This document shows, one piece after another, positions 26,118 to 34,056 of a stretch of DNA of 64,000 nt (positions are counted from its first letter, which is position 1; each line of letters opens with the position of its first letter). The notes beneath the pieces were generated by a model. That model did no database searches. It was not told the origin of the DNA and worked only from the letters and a program-made list of their open reading frames with translations. Location: contig DAOTUU010000052.1 in NCBI GenBank assembly GCA_034436555.1, positions 12,155 to 76,154 of the forward strand. The letters run 5' to 3'. The translations under genes were made by a program, and so were the position numbers. The DNA is from JAFMJV01 sp034436555 (GTDB lineage Bacteria > Chloroflexota > Limnocylindria > Limnocylindrales > CSP1-4).

Positions 26118-27485
26118 CTACCGCAGCCCTCGACCGGCCACGAGGATCCCATTCGGGTCGCAGGTGCGGGCGATGCCCGCGAGTCGCACGTGCACGTCGG
26201 GCGGGAACACGCGCATGAAGCGCACCTGGTCCACGTCCGCCTCGAAGTTCGCGAGCGCGCCCTTCCCCGTCCACGGCCCCAGCGCCGCCCGGACCGCCCC
26301 GATGCGCTCGGCCACCGCCGCTCGTCCCGGCGGCATGCCCGGCCCCACGAGGTTGACGCAGTACGCCGCGTCCCGCCGGGCGAACGCCGAGGCCACCGCG
26401 GGCTCCGCGGCGATCGCCCCGCCCAGCTGGCGCACCTCACACACCATGAGCGGCGACCCCGATCCCGGCCCGGCGACCCCGGCCAGCGCGTCCGCGGCGG
26501 CACCGTCGAATCGGTCGAGCAGCAGGCTTCCCGCGTGGAACGGCAGCGGGCCCTCGGGGTCGGCGTGGATGGTCTCCACGCTCGCGGACGGCATCACCGA
26601 GACGGTGTCCAGGATCGGAGAGGCCGCCGCCCGGATGGGCGCCAGGGCTGCCTCGCCGCGTCCCGGGTCTCCGTCCCAGGCGAACCGCACCGAGACCGTC
26701 ATGCGCCCCCTGATGACCGCCGGGGCGGGCGCCGCGTCGGGGACCTGGAGGATCGCGAGCGACGTGGTGGCCTCGATGGGCAGCCCGGGACACCAGTCCG
26801 CCCAGGCGCGCAGCACCGCGGGCAGGTCAGACGCGTCGAACCAGACCGCGCCGCCATACAGCGTCGGGATCGCCAGGAGGTCGAACTCCAGGGCGGTCAC
26901 GACGCCCAGTGCCCCCTTGCCGCCGCGCAGTCCCCAGAACAGGTCCGGCTCCTCGGTCGCGGTCGCGCGGCGTCGGACGCCGTCCCCGGTCACCACCTCG
27001 AACGCGCGGACCCGGTCGACCTGGAGGCCGTGCGTCCGTGCGAGAGGGCCGTGCCCGCCTCCGGTGGTGTAGCCCACGACCCCCGACCCCCCGGACGACC
27101 CCATGAGGCCCACCAGGCCGTGTGGCGCGGCCGCCTCGACGACCGCCCGCCATCGGACCCCCGCACCCACCCGGACCCAGCGCTCCGATGCATGGAGGGT
27201 GACCTCGTCCAGGGCTGCCGTCACCAGGAGGATGCCCTCGTTGTTGTCGGAGACGGCACCATGGCCCGTGGCCTGCACCGCCACGGGGATGCGCTCGGCC
27301 GCCGCGAACGCGACGACGCGCGCGACCTCGTCGGCATCCCGGAGGGCGACGATGGCGGCGGGCGTCACGGGCACCGCGAGGTTCCAGGCCGTCGCGAGAC
27401 CCGGGTACGCGGCATCGCCGGGGAACACCACGCTGCGGGCAAGGCCGGACAGACCGGCGCGCTGGGAGGCGCTGAGATGGGTCAC
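26118..27485 (-). CDS. FAD-linked oxidase, berberine-bridge-enzyme (BBE)-like
   Basis: A 455-aa PCMH-type FAD oxidase. The GTG start at 27485 follows AGGAGG by 5 nt. The FAD-binding domain shows VAVQATGHGAVSDNN (about 70; its His is the expected covalent FAD attachment site), then GVVGYTTGGGHGPLARTHGLQVD, which aligns to the usual GGGxGxLSRKxGLxxD. The position of the second (cysteinyl) FAD link appears to be Ser/Gly, so mono-covalent FAD is inferred. The C-terminal BBE segment is short (DPNGILVAGRGL). It lies 25 nt downstream of another flavoenzyme gene, so the two are likely co-transcribed. Confidence 0.88.
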   Translation of the reverse strand: MTHLSASQRAGLSGLARSVVFPGDAAYPGLATAWNLAVPVTPAAIVALRDADEVARVVAFAAAERIPVAVQATGHGAVSDNNEGILLVTAALDEVTLHASERWVRVGAGVRWRAVVEAAAPHGLVGLMGSSGGSGVVGYTTGGGHGPLARTHGLQVDRVRAFEVVTGDGVRRRATATEEPDLFWGLRGGKGALGVVTALEFDLLAIPTLYGGAVWFDASDLPAVLRAWADWCPGLPIEATTSLAILQVPDAAPAPAVIRGRMTVSVRFAWDGDPGRGEAALAPIRAAASPILDTVSVMPSASVETIHADPEGPLPFHAGSLLLDRFDGAAADALAGVAGPGSGSPLMVCEVRQLGGAIAAEPAVASAFARRDAAYCVNLVGPGMPPGRAAVAERIGAVRAALGPWTGKGALANFEADVDQVRFMRVFPPDVHVRLAGIARTCDPNGILVAGRGLR

Positions 27486-27510
27486 GGGTACCTCCTGGGC
27501 ACGGTCGGGG

Positions 27511-28698
27511 TCAGCGCCAGATCGCCGCGTACGGGTGCTCGCCGAGGAGCGGCTCGCCGCGTCGGAAGCGATCCACGCTGAACGCGGAGATGTCCGTGGA
27601 CGACGCGCCGTCCAGGATGAGCCGGGCCATCGCGGCGCCGATGCCGGGCGAGGTCTTGAACCCGGTGCCCGAGAACCCACAGGCGAGGTACAGGCCGTCC
27701 GGCCCACCCTCGCCCGCCGTCCCCAGGATCGCGCGCTGGTCGGGCGTGATGCCGTCCTGGCCGGCGTGTCCGACCCGGAACGTGCCCTGCTCCATCCACG
27801 GCATCCGCCGCACCAGGCGGGCAGTCATGTCCTCCACCGTCTCGCGGCGCATGGGCGCGAGCGGACGGTCAGGCGAGCCGCCCAGCTCGTTGCCCGCGTG
27901 CAGGCCCACCAGCAGCAGCTCGCGGCCCTCCGGTCGCCAGTAGACCCCGCCCACGTCATCGAGCACCACCGGGGTCTCCAGCGCACGTCCGGCCGGCAGC
28001 CCGAAGAACCCCGTCTCATGGCGCCACGGCGTCACCGGCAGGTCCACCCCTCCGGTGGCCGCCAGCACGGCAGACCATGCCCCGGCGGCGATCGCCACCG
28101 CTCCGGCGGCAACCCTGCCCTGCTCGGTCTCCACGCCCACCACGCGCCGACCGTCCAGGACCAGTCGGTCCACCCGGCAGCCCGTCGTGACCTCCGTCCC
28201 GTGACGCCGGGCGGCCTCCAGGAAACCGGCCGCGGTGGACGCGGGGTCCGCGTAGCCCGACCGCGGCTCGTATGCCCCCGCCGCGACACCGTCCAGCACG
28301 ATTCCCGGCACCAGCTCCCTGATCTGCTCCGGCGTCACCACGCCGGTCTCGATGCCGATGGCCCGCTGGTTCGCGACGTTGCCATGGAGCGCGTCCAGCA
28401 GATCCGGGGACACCACCTCCAGGAACCCGGTCCGCACGAACCCCGGGTCGCCCGCACCGACATGCCCTGCCCAGTCCTCGAAGTAGGGAAAGCTGGCCCA
28501 GGCCAGGGCGGCCTCCGCGGCGAGGTCGTAGTGCATCCGGACGAAGCCCGACGAGCGGCCCGTCGCCTCACCCGCGACGGCACCCCGCTCGAGGACCCGG
28601 ACGCGCGCTCCGCGGCGGGCGAGATGGAACGCGAGGCTGGCACCCTGGACACCCGCCCCAACGACGATGACATCGACCTGCTGGCTCATGGCTGTCAT
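27511..28698 (-). CDS. FAD-dependent DAO-type oxidoreductase (sarcosine/glycine oxidase-like)
   Basis: A 395-aa flavoprotein. The N-terminal dinucleotide-binding motif VIVVGAGVQGASLAFHLARRG (about 10-30) and the acidic end of strand 2 (VLERG) are clear. GEATGRSSGFVRMHYD resembles the FAD contact loop of the DAO family, and the C-terminal GLYLACGFSGTGFKTSPGIGAAMARLI block is the second FAD segment. Family members oxidise amines of N-methyl amino acids, glycine or related compounds. The start could also be the second Met (MSQQVDV, 28689). It heads a two-gene flavoenzyme unit with the BBE-like gene. Confidence 0.88.
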   Translation of the reverse strand: MTAMSQQVDVIVVGAGVQGASLAFHLARRGARVRVLERGAVAGEATGRSSGFVRMHYDLAAEAALAWASFPYFEDWAGHVGAGDPGFVRTGFLEVVSPDLLDALHGNVANQRAIGIETGVVTPEQIRELVPGIVLDGVAAGAYEPRSGYADPASTAAGFLEAARRHGTEVTTGCRVDRLVLDGRRVVGVETEQGRVAAGAVAIAAGAWSAVLAATGGVDLPVTPWRHETGFFGLPAGRALETPVVLDDVGGVYWRPEGRELLLVGLHAGNELGGSPDRPLAPMRRETVEDMTARLVRRMPWMEQGTFRVGHAGQDGITPDQRAILGTAGEGGPDGLYLACGFSGTGFKTSPGIGAAMARLILDGASSTDISAFSVDRFRRGEPLLGEHPYAAIWR

Positions 28699-28731
28699 GA
28701 TGCCCCACCCGGCCGGGCGTCAGAACGGGCG

Positions 28732-29097
28732 TCAGAACAGGATGCCGACCGCCACCGCGATGGCGAGGATCCCCAGCAGCACGCACAGGCCCGCCTGCTC
28801 GGTCTCGCCACGGCGCGTGTGGAAGTACGCGGCGCAACCCATCAGCACCGCGAGGCAGACCGCCGCGATCGGGCTGAGCCACGTCAGCGTGCGAGTGGCG
28901 AGGGGCCAGACGAGCGCGACCGCGGCGAGCGTCTCCAGGATGCCGATGGCCTGGACCTGGCGCATCGGCAGGTCGGCCGCCCACCCGCATCCCCTGCGTC
29001 GCACGAACTGGGCATGGTTCAGCTTCAGCGGACCGAGCACCGCGAAGATCACGGCCAGCACGGTCATGCCCGCCCAGACGAGGAGATCCCCGCTCAC
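28732..29097 (-). CDS. DoxX-like small membrane protein
   Basis: A 121-aa protein with four predicted membrane helices. The layout (helix, LKLNHAQFVRRRG loop, MRQVQAIGILETLAAVALV, two further helices) matches the DoxX-like family (DoxX_2/DUF4260-type). These proteins are often linked to redox or sulfur-oxidation systems, but most members have no known role. It lies 33 nt upstream of the flavoenzyme pair in the same direction, so it may share their transcript. Confidence 0.7.
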   Translation of the reverse strand: MSGDLLVWAGMTVLAVIFAVLGPLKLNHAQFVRRRGCGWAADLPMRQVQAIGILETLAAVALVWPLATRTLTWLSPIAAVCLAVLMGCAAYFHTRRGETEQAGLCVLLGILAIAVAVGILF

Positions 29098-29220
29098 CGA
29101 GCGGCGGGTGCCGTGGCACCGGTGGAGCGTCGCACGGGGGTGGCCTTGCGGATCGGGCGGGCAGGTGCGGACATCGGCGAAAGCGTCTCACAGCGTCGCC
29201 GGTCCGTCGCGCGTCGACCG

Positions 29221-29300
29221 GGTCCGCGGCGCCCCGGGGCGCTCCGCGGCGCTCCGCGGCGCTCCACGGCATTCCGCGGCACTCCGCGGCACTCCGCGGT
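29221..29300. repeat. Eight perfectly phased 10-bp units with CCGCGG
   Basis: From 29221 each successive 10 bases form one unit: ggtccgcggc, gccccggggc, gctccgcggc (twice), gctccacggc, attccgcggc, actccgcggc and actccgcggt. Six units carry CCGCGG. The 10-bp period is close to one DNA helical turn, so all palindromes face the same side. The array lies between the SDR stop and the DoxX-like gene start. Confidence 0.92.
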
Positions 29301-29354
29301 ACCCGAGCGGCGCATCACCCGACCGGCGTCGCGCACGCCGGTCCCGGTGGGGCG

Positions 29355-30125
29355 TCAGTCCATCTCGACGCCGCCGCACACGTTGAGCGCCTGACCGGTG
29401 ATGTATCGCCCGCCGTCACCCAGCAGGAACGCGATCGCATCGGCGACCTCGTCGGGCGTCTCGAGGCGGCCCAGCGGGATGCCCGCGACCATCCGCCGCA
29501 GCGACTCCTCCTGGCTGATGCCCAGCTCGTGCGCGTTCTGCTCATGGATGCCGGTGGTCATCGGCGTGTCCACGACTCCGGGACACACGGCGTTCACCCT
29601 GATCCCGTGAGGCGCCAGCGCCAGCGCGGCCGACCGGACCACGGAGATCACGCCGGCCTTGGACGCGGCGTAGTCGGCGGCCGTGGCGCGTCCGGACCGC
29701 CCGGCGACCGACGACAGCGCCACCAGCGACCCCGTCCGGCCGTTCGCCACCATCCGGCGCGCCACGCGCTGGAACACCAGCCAGGTGCCGGTCAGGTTGA
29801 TGTCCAGGGTCCGCCGCCAGGCCGCGAGGTCCAGCTCCAGGAACGGCGCCTTGCGGATGATGCCGGCCGACGTCACGGCGTGGTGGACCGGTCCGAGCGC
29901 CGCCTCCGCGCCCACGAGCGCGCCCTCCACCGAATCGGCATCGGTCGTGTCCAGGCGGCCGTGCCAGGCCCGGCCGCCCTCGGCCCGGATGGCATCGGCC
30001 AGCGCCTCGCAGGCCGCGGGGTCCAGATCCAGCAGGGCGACGGGGTGGCCCAGGCGCGCGAGCGTCCGCGCCGTCGCCGCCCCGATGCCGCCGGCGGCAC
30101 CGGTGATGAGCACGGCACCGCTCAT
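29355..30125 (-). CDS. SDR-family NAD(P)-dependent oxidoreductase
   Basis: A 256-aa classical short-chain dehydrogenase. The cofactor motif TGAAGGIG (about 8-15), NNAG-equivalent TSAGI (about 88), the catalytic Ser in ALSSVAG (about 138) and YAASK (Tyr/Lys, about 152-156) are all present. An acidic residue after strand 2 (LLDLD) favours NAD over NADP. PGVVDTPMT and the C-terminal GGRYITGQALNVCGG are typical. The start ATG overlaps the stop of the upstream lyase gene (ATGA), so it belongs to the LacI-controlled operon; sugar or sugar-acid oxidation is inferred. Confidence 0.92.
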   Translation of the reverse strand: MSGAVLITGAAGGIGAATARTLARLGHPVALLDLDPAACEALADAIRAEGGRAWHGRLDTTDADSVEGALVGAEAALGPVHHAVTSAGIIRKAPFLELDLAAWRRTLDINLTGTWLVFQRVARRMVANGRTGSLVALSSVAGRSGRATAADYAASKAGVISVVRSAALALAPHGIRVNAVCPGVVDTPMTTGIHEQNAHELGISQEESLRRMVAGIPLGRLETPDEVADAIAFLLGDGGRYITGQALNVCGGVEMD

Positions 30126-31462
30126 CGCGCGTCCCTCCAGGCGGCCACGGCGGCCGCGGTCTGCGCCAGGGAATCGCCCAGCCAGTCGGCGGGGGTGAGC
30201 ACCGGGATCCGATGCGCATCGGCGCCCGCCGCCCCCATCAGGGCCTCCCGCAGGTCCACCCCATCACGCTTGGAGCGCACGGCGGCCTCGTACACCACGT
30301 CGTGTGCGCGCTCCCGGCCCAGTGTGGGCGCCAGCACGAACATGTACGCCTCCGCGATCGTGCGACCCTGCTCCGCGGCCAGGTTCCGGGCCATCCGCGC
30401 GGGGTGGACCGCGAGGTCCGTCACGATCCGCGTGGTGATGCGCACGGCACCCGACGCGAGGCAGGTCAGCTGGGGCAGCACGTGCCACTCGATCTGCCAC
30501 TCCCCGGCGGACCGCTCCTGCTGGACCTCCATCGCGCGGTACAGCGATCCCGACAGCTCGGCCGCGGTCACGGCCATGCCCAGCACCATCTCGGAGTCGA
30601 TCGGATTGGCCTTCTGGGGCATCGTGGAGGAAGCGCCGCGGTGGTGGCCGGGCGCCTCCCCGATCTCCCCGATCTCCGTGCGCGACAGGTCGATGACCTC
30701 GCGGGCCAGGCGGGTGCACAGCGCGCAGGCGCGGGCGAGCGCAGCCCCGTAGGCGGCGAGCCCGTCCCGCGCGGCGTGGCGCGGGCCGTCCGGGACCGCC
30801 AGGCCGAGCGCGGGCGCCATCGCCGCGCGGATTCGCTCCGCGTTCGCGCCGAAGCCCGCGGACGAGCCGCCGGCCCCGTACAGCGACAGCAGGCACACCT
30901 GCGGGCGGATCGCCGCAAGGTCCGCGCGTGCGCGCGCGGTCTGGCGCAGGAAGATCGCGAGCTTCGCGCCGAGGGTGGTCGGGACCGCCTGCTGACCGTG
31001 GGTCCGGCCCGCCATCGCGAGGTCGGCGTGGCGCTCCGCCCGCTCCGCGAGCGCATCGCCGAGGGCCGTCACGCGCACGTCCAGCAGGTCCAGGGACGCC
31101 GCGAGCTGGAGCGCCAGCCCCGTGTCCATGATGTCCTGCGTGGTGGCGCCGTAGTGGACCGCGCCCGACGGTCCCTCCGGCAGGCGTGCCGCGATCTGGC
31201 GCACCAGGCCCAGGATCGGGTAGCCCACGTTCGCCATGCCCGTCCACAGCGCGGGCACGTCGATCGCATCGAGCGTGCAGGCGCCCGCGATCGCGCGCGC
31301 CCACGCGGCATCGAGATCCCCCACCTCCGCCTGCGCCAGCGACAGCGCGGCCTCGGCGCGCAGCCAGCCCTCGACCGTGGCGGTCTCGGACCAGACCGCC
31401 TCCATCTGCGCGTCGCCGAAGGTCCGGTGGAGCATCGAGAAGATCGCGCTGGGCTGGGTCAT
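30122..31462 (-). CDS. Fumarase/aspartase-superfamily lyase (3-carboxymuconate cycloisomerase/adenylosuccinate lyase type)
   Basis: A 446-aa homotetrameric lyase fold. The superfamily signature SSTMPQKANPIDSE (about 279-292) contains the mobile-loop catalytic Ser. The early blocks HYGATTQDIMDTG (about 104) and AGRTHGQQAVPTTLG (about 152) give the other conserved regions. The PcaB-like MPQKxNP form points to the cycloisomerase/ASL branch. Since neighbouring genes handle sugars, it may perform a beta-elimination or addition on a sugar acid rather than on muconate or purine intermediates. It overlaps both neighbours by 4 bp. Confidence 0.88.
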   Translation of the reverse strand: MTQPSAIFSMLHRTFGDAQMEAVWSETATVEGWLRAEAALSLAQAEVGDLDAAWARAIAGACTLDAIDVPALWTGMANVGYPILGLVRQIAARLPEGPSGAVHYGATTQDIMDTGLALQLAASLDLLDVRVTALGDALAERAERHADLAMAGRTHGQQAVPTTLGAKLAIFLRQTARARADLAAIRPQVCLLSLYGAGGSSAGFGANAERIRAAMAPALGLAVPDGPRHAARDGLAAYGAALARACALCTRLAREVIDLSRTEIGEIGEAPGHHRGASSTMPQKANPIDSEMVLGMAVTAAELSGSLYRAMEVQQERSAGEWQIEWHVLPQLTCLASGAVRITTRIVTDLAVHPARMARNLAAEQGRTIAEAYMFVLAPTLGRERAHDVVYEAAVRSKRDGVDLREALMGAAGADAHRIPVLTPADWLGDSLAQTAAAVAAWRDAR

Positions 31463-32535
31463 GGCTCCTCGTCGAGGGAGACGGTCCGGTGCTCCGCGGC
31501 GGAGCGATAGGCGGCGAACGCGATGGCCAGCGTGCGCAGGTTGTCGCGCCCGGAGGTGACCGGCTCACGCCCGGTGGCGATGGCGTCCATCAGGTCGCCC
31601 ATGGGACCCAGGAAGGCGTCCGGGATCCAGCGCACGCCCTGGAAGTCGAAGGTGCGCGGCGCCTCGCCGCGTCGCCGCAGCTCGAGGCTGTCCACGCGCC
31701 CGTCGGGATAGTCGTAGATGAGGCCGATGGTGCCCGCGATCGCGCCGTCCGTGCCGCGCAGCCGGTACGCCGCGCGCGGTTCGCCGTACAGGTCGTGGTG
31801 GTCCACGTCGATGAGCGCGGCCGATCCATCCGGATACTCCAGGATGGTCGTGGTGCGCGTCTCGCCCACGACCGGCTCCTGTCCCGGCGCCCGACCATGG
31901 ATGCTCGTCACTCGCACCGGTTCGCCCAGGATGGAGCGCAGCGCGTCCTGGTAGTGGATGGAGTGGTACAGGATCTCCAGGCGCGGCGCGGCGGCCAGCC
32001 ACGGCCAGAGGTGCCAGGGCGTGGTGCTCCACACCTCCAGCGAGGTGTTCGCGACGCGTCCGATGGCTCCCTGGCGGACCAGGGAGCGCGTGGCGGCGAT
32101 GCCGGGCTCCCAGCGCATCTGCTGGTTGACGGCGATCCGGACGCCCGCGTCATCCGCGAGCCTGACCATCCGCCGGGCCGACTCGATGTCCAGCGCGAAC
32201 GGCTTCTGGCACAGGAGATGGCGCCCGGCCTCGATCGCGAGCTGGGCGATGCGCGGCTGCTCCCAGGGTGTGACGGCGACGTCCACGATGTCCACACCGG
32301 GCGTGGCCACGAGCGCCTCCGCGGAATCCGCAACCACCGGGATGCCGAACTGGTCGGCCGCCTCCCGGGCACGCGCCGGATCGAGATCCGCGATGGCGAC
32401 GACGCGCAGGCCCGCGTCCCGGTAGGCCGGCAGGTGGCCGTACCGGACGATGCCCCCGGCGCCCACGATGCCGATGCCCAGGTCCCGGCCGGCGCCCGCC
32501 GGGATCCGCCAGTCGGGCTCCGGCGTCGCGGTCAC
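31459..32535 (-). CDS. Gfo/Idh/MocA-family oxidoreductase
   Basis: A 358-aa NAD(P)-dependent sugar dehydrogenase fold. The Rossmann motif GIGIVGAGGIVRYGHLPAY, the lysine motif CQKPFAL (usual EKP with Glu replaced by Gln, catalytic Lys kept) and the H-x-x-D-like block YHSIHYQDALRSILG (about 175-190) are visible. The GTG start at 32535 gives a short N-terminal extension before the Rossmann fold. It is coupled by a 4-bp overlap to the lyase gene and follows the mutarotase by 28 bp. Likely oxidation of a free sugar or sugar acid; substrate unknown. Confidence 0.9.
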   Translation of the reverse strand: MTATPEPDWRIPAGAGRDLGIGIVGAGGIVRYGHLPAYRDAGLRVVAIADLDPARAREAADQFGIPVVADSAEALVATPGVDIVDVAVTPWEQPRIAQLAIEAGRHLLCQKPFALDIESARRMVRLADDAGVRIAVNQQMRWEPGIAATRSLVRQGAIGRVANTSLEVWSTTPWHLWPWLAAAPRLEILYHSIHYQDALRSILGEPVRVTSIHGRAPGQEPVVGETRTTTILEYPDGSAALIDVDHHDLYGEPRAAYRLRGTDGAIAGTIGLIYDYPDGRVDSLELRRRGEAPRTFDFQGVRWIPDAFLGPMGDLMDAIATGREPVTSGRDNLRTLAIAFAAYRSAAEHRTVSLDEEP

Positions 32536-32563
32536 CGGCGCCACCCGCGCCACCCGCGCTCGC

Positions 32564-32911
32564 TCACGTCTCTGGCGTCCCGTCCGTGTGGAACACCTCC
32601 GGCAGCGCGTGCCACCACTCACCGTCCGCGCGGCTCTCCACGGGCGCCTGCATCGGCATCATCCACGCCCACCAGCGCTGGGTCTCGGGATCCGCGGCCA
32701 TGCGCGCCATGTCTCCCTCGAAGTCGTCGCCCACGTGCTCGAAGTACGCGAACAGGGTCTGGCGGTCCCACGCGAAGATCGAGTAGTTGCGGATGTTGCA
32801 CGCCGCGATCATGGCCAGGACGCTCGGCCACACCGCCGCATGGGCGCGCACGTACTCGTCGTAGACCTCCGGTCGGACCCCGATGACCTGGCCGAACCGC
32901 CGCACGCTCAT
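32564..32911 (-). CDS. L-rhamnose mutarotase family protein
   Basis: A 115-aa cytoplasmic protein of the RhaM/RhaU family, which interconverts the anomers of L-rhamnose and related 6-deoxyhexoses. Family landmarks are VYDEYVRAHAAVWPSVL, NIRNYSIFAWDRQTLFAYFE and ETQRWWAWMMPMQAPV. The start ATG overlaps the isomerase stop (ATGA). It is the clearest hint that the operon's substrate is a deoxy sugar, although mutarotases of this family also act on fucose-like sugars. Confidence 0.93.
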   Translation of the reverse strand: MSVRRFGQVIGVRPEVYDEYVRAHAAVWPSVLAMIAACNIRNYSIFAWDRQTLFAYFEHVGDDFEGDMARMAADPETQRWWAWMMPMQAPVESRADGEWWHALPEVFHTDGTPET

Positions 32912-33762
32912 CGGACGTCCAGGCCGAGGGCGGCGGCGCGCGCCGCGAGGTGCTGCTTCGCCTGCGCGATCTGGCCCACGGGCAGATGCTCCACGATCGC
33001 CCAGCCGTCGGGCAGGGCGGCGGTCCGGCGCAGCACCGTGTCCAGGTCCAGGATGCCGGCGCCCGGGATCGTCTCCGACACATGGACCACGAGTCGATCC
33101 TCCAGGTACGCGTCCTTGACGTGGGTGGTGGCGCAGAAGTCACCCAGCACGTCGAACAGATGGTCGATCATGGCCGTGCTGTGGAACGCGGTCTGGATGC
33201 CGTCCACGAAGTTGGCCGGGTCGATGTTCACCCGGACGTGGGCTGGGTCGGTCCGCTCGATGACCCGCCGCACGCGCTCCGCGGAGTCGAACGGCGATAC
33301 GTGGTGCTTCTCCAGCACGATGGTGATGCCCAGCGGGACCGCGACGTCCAGGATCTCCGACAGGCTCCGCACCACGGTGTCCTCCGTGGCCTGGGTGTGG
33401 TTGTCCGGGTGCGGCCACCAGTCGCCGCGCGGGTTGTGGCTGGTGGGCCGCACGCCGCTGGCGGGGACGCCCATCCGTGCCGCCAGCCGGGCCAGGTCTC
33501 GGGCGCCCTCCACGCCCCGCCGACGCACCGCCTCATCCCGGCTCACGATGCTGGGATACGGACCCCAGATCTGGAGGAGGTCCAGGCCGTTGGCATCGAC
33601 CGCGGCACGGACGCGTGCCGCGGTCTCGTCGGTGACGCCGGATGCGGGAACCGTCAGGTGGGCGCCGAGCCCGCGGAATCCCAGCTCACGCGCGAGGGCG
33701 ACCTGCTCGACCGTCACATCCGACCAGTCGCTCACGATCAGACCGAGCAGACCGAACCGCAT
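32908..33762 (-). CDS. Sugar phosphate isomerase/epimerase (AP_endonuc_2 TIM barrel)
   Basis: A 284-aa xylose-isomerase-like TIM barrel and first gene of the operon. The ATG at 33762 is preceded by GAGGAG at the right distance. MRFGLLGLIVSDWSDVTVEQVALARELGFRGLGAH begins the barrel. Likely metal ligands lie in IVLEKHH (Glu), VNIDPANF (Asp), THVKDAYL (His, Asp) and IVEHL (Glu). The family includes sugar epimerases and 2-keto-inositol isomerases. It is transcribed from the operator-covered promoter shared with the LacI gene. Confidence 0.88.
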   Translation of the reverse strand: MRFGLLGLIVSDWSDVTVEQVALARELGFRGLGAHLTVPASGVTDETAARVRAAVDANGLDLLQIWGPYPSIVSRDEAVRRRGVEGARDLARLAARMGVPASGVRPTSHNPRGDWWPHPDNHTQATEDTVVRSLSEILDVAVPLGITIVLEKHHVSPFDSAERVRRVIERTDPAHVRVNIDPANFVDGIQTAFHSTAMIDHLFDVLGDFCATTHVKDAYLEDRLVVHVSETIPGAGILDLDTVLRRTAALPDGWAIVEHLPVGQIAQAKQHLAARAAALGLDVR

Positions 33763-33808
33763 CACCACTCCTCGCCTCAGCCCGGCGTCGTCATCCCGGC
33801 CCAGCGTG

Positions 33809-33837
33809 ACGGTAGCGTGTGCGGTGTCGGGAGTCAA
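33809..33837 (-). promoter_or_regulatory. Promoter of the isomerase-mutarotase-dehydrogenase-lyase-SDR operon
   Basis: On the minus strand, -35 TTGACT (33832-33837) and -10 TACCGT (33809-33814) are separated by exactly 17 bp. The -35 box is part of the operator palindrome at 33834-33845, so repressor binding would block it. The transcript would have a leader of about 40 nt with a GAGGAG site. Confidence 0.65.
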
Positions 33838-33845
33838 CCGGTTGA
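33834..33845. promoter_or_regulatory. LacI-type operator O1 (perfect palindrome)
   Basis: TCAACCGGTTGA is a perfect 12-bp palindrome with the central CpG expected for LacI-family operators. It overlaps the -35 box of the isomerase operon. Confidence 0.75.
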
Positions 33846-33870
33846 GCGATGTCACCGGTTGAGCGATGTC
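33837..33870. repeat. 17-bp tandem duplication carrying operator halves O1 and O2
   Basis: ACCGGTTGAGCGATGTC occurs at 33837-33853 and again at 33854-33870. The second copy creates a slightly imperfect operator (TCACCGGTTGA, 33852-33862) centred 17 bp from O1. Confidence 0.85.
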
Positions 33871-33988
33871 GGCGACGCGCGCCACCGGGGTCGGGCGACC
33901 GGCGGAGCGGGCGCGCACGAGCCGCGGGGGGTCTGGTCGGGTGCCGTGGCGCGCGGCGGGACGCCCGGGCAGACGGGGTGACCCGGGG

Positions 33989-34024
33989 TCGGACAACCGG
34001 TGGGGTCGGTCGGACAACCGGTTG
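33989..34024. promoter_or_regulatory. LacI-type operators O3 (half) and O4 beside the regulator promoter
   Basis: TCGGACAACCGGT is repeated at 33989-34001 and 34010-34022, exactly 21 bp (two helical turns) apart. The second copy continues into TG, completing the palindrome CAACCGGTTG (34015-34024), which overlaps the regulator's -35 box. O3 has only the left half plus CCGG. Confidence 0.7.
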
Positions 34025-34049
34025 ACTGCGGCATCGAGCCGGATACACT
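34022..34049 (+). promoter_or_regulatory. Promoter of the LacI-family regulator gene
   Basis: -35 TTGACT (34022-34027) and -10 TACACT (34044-34049) have 16-bp spacing. The -10 ends 7 nt before the ATG, so the message is predicted to be leaderless. The -35 overlaps operator O4, implying autorepression. Confidence 0.65.
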
Positions 34050-34056
34050 CCCGGCG

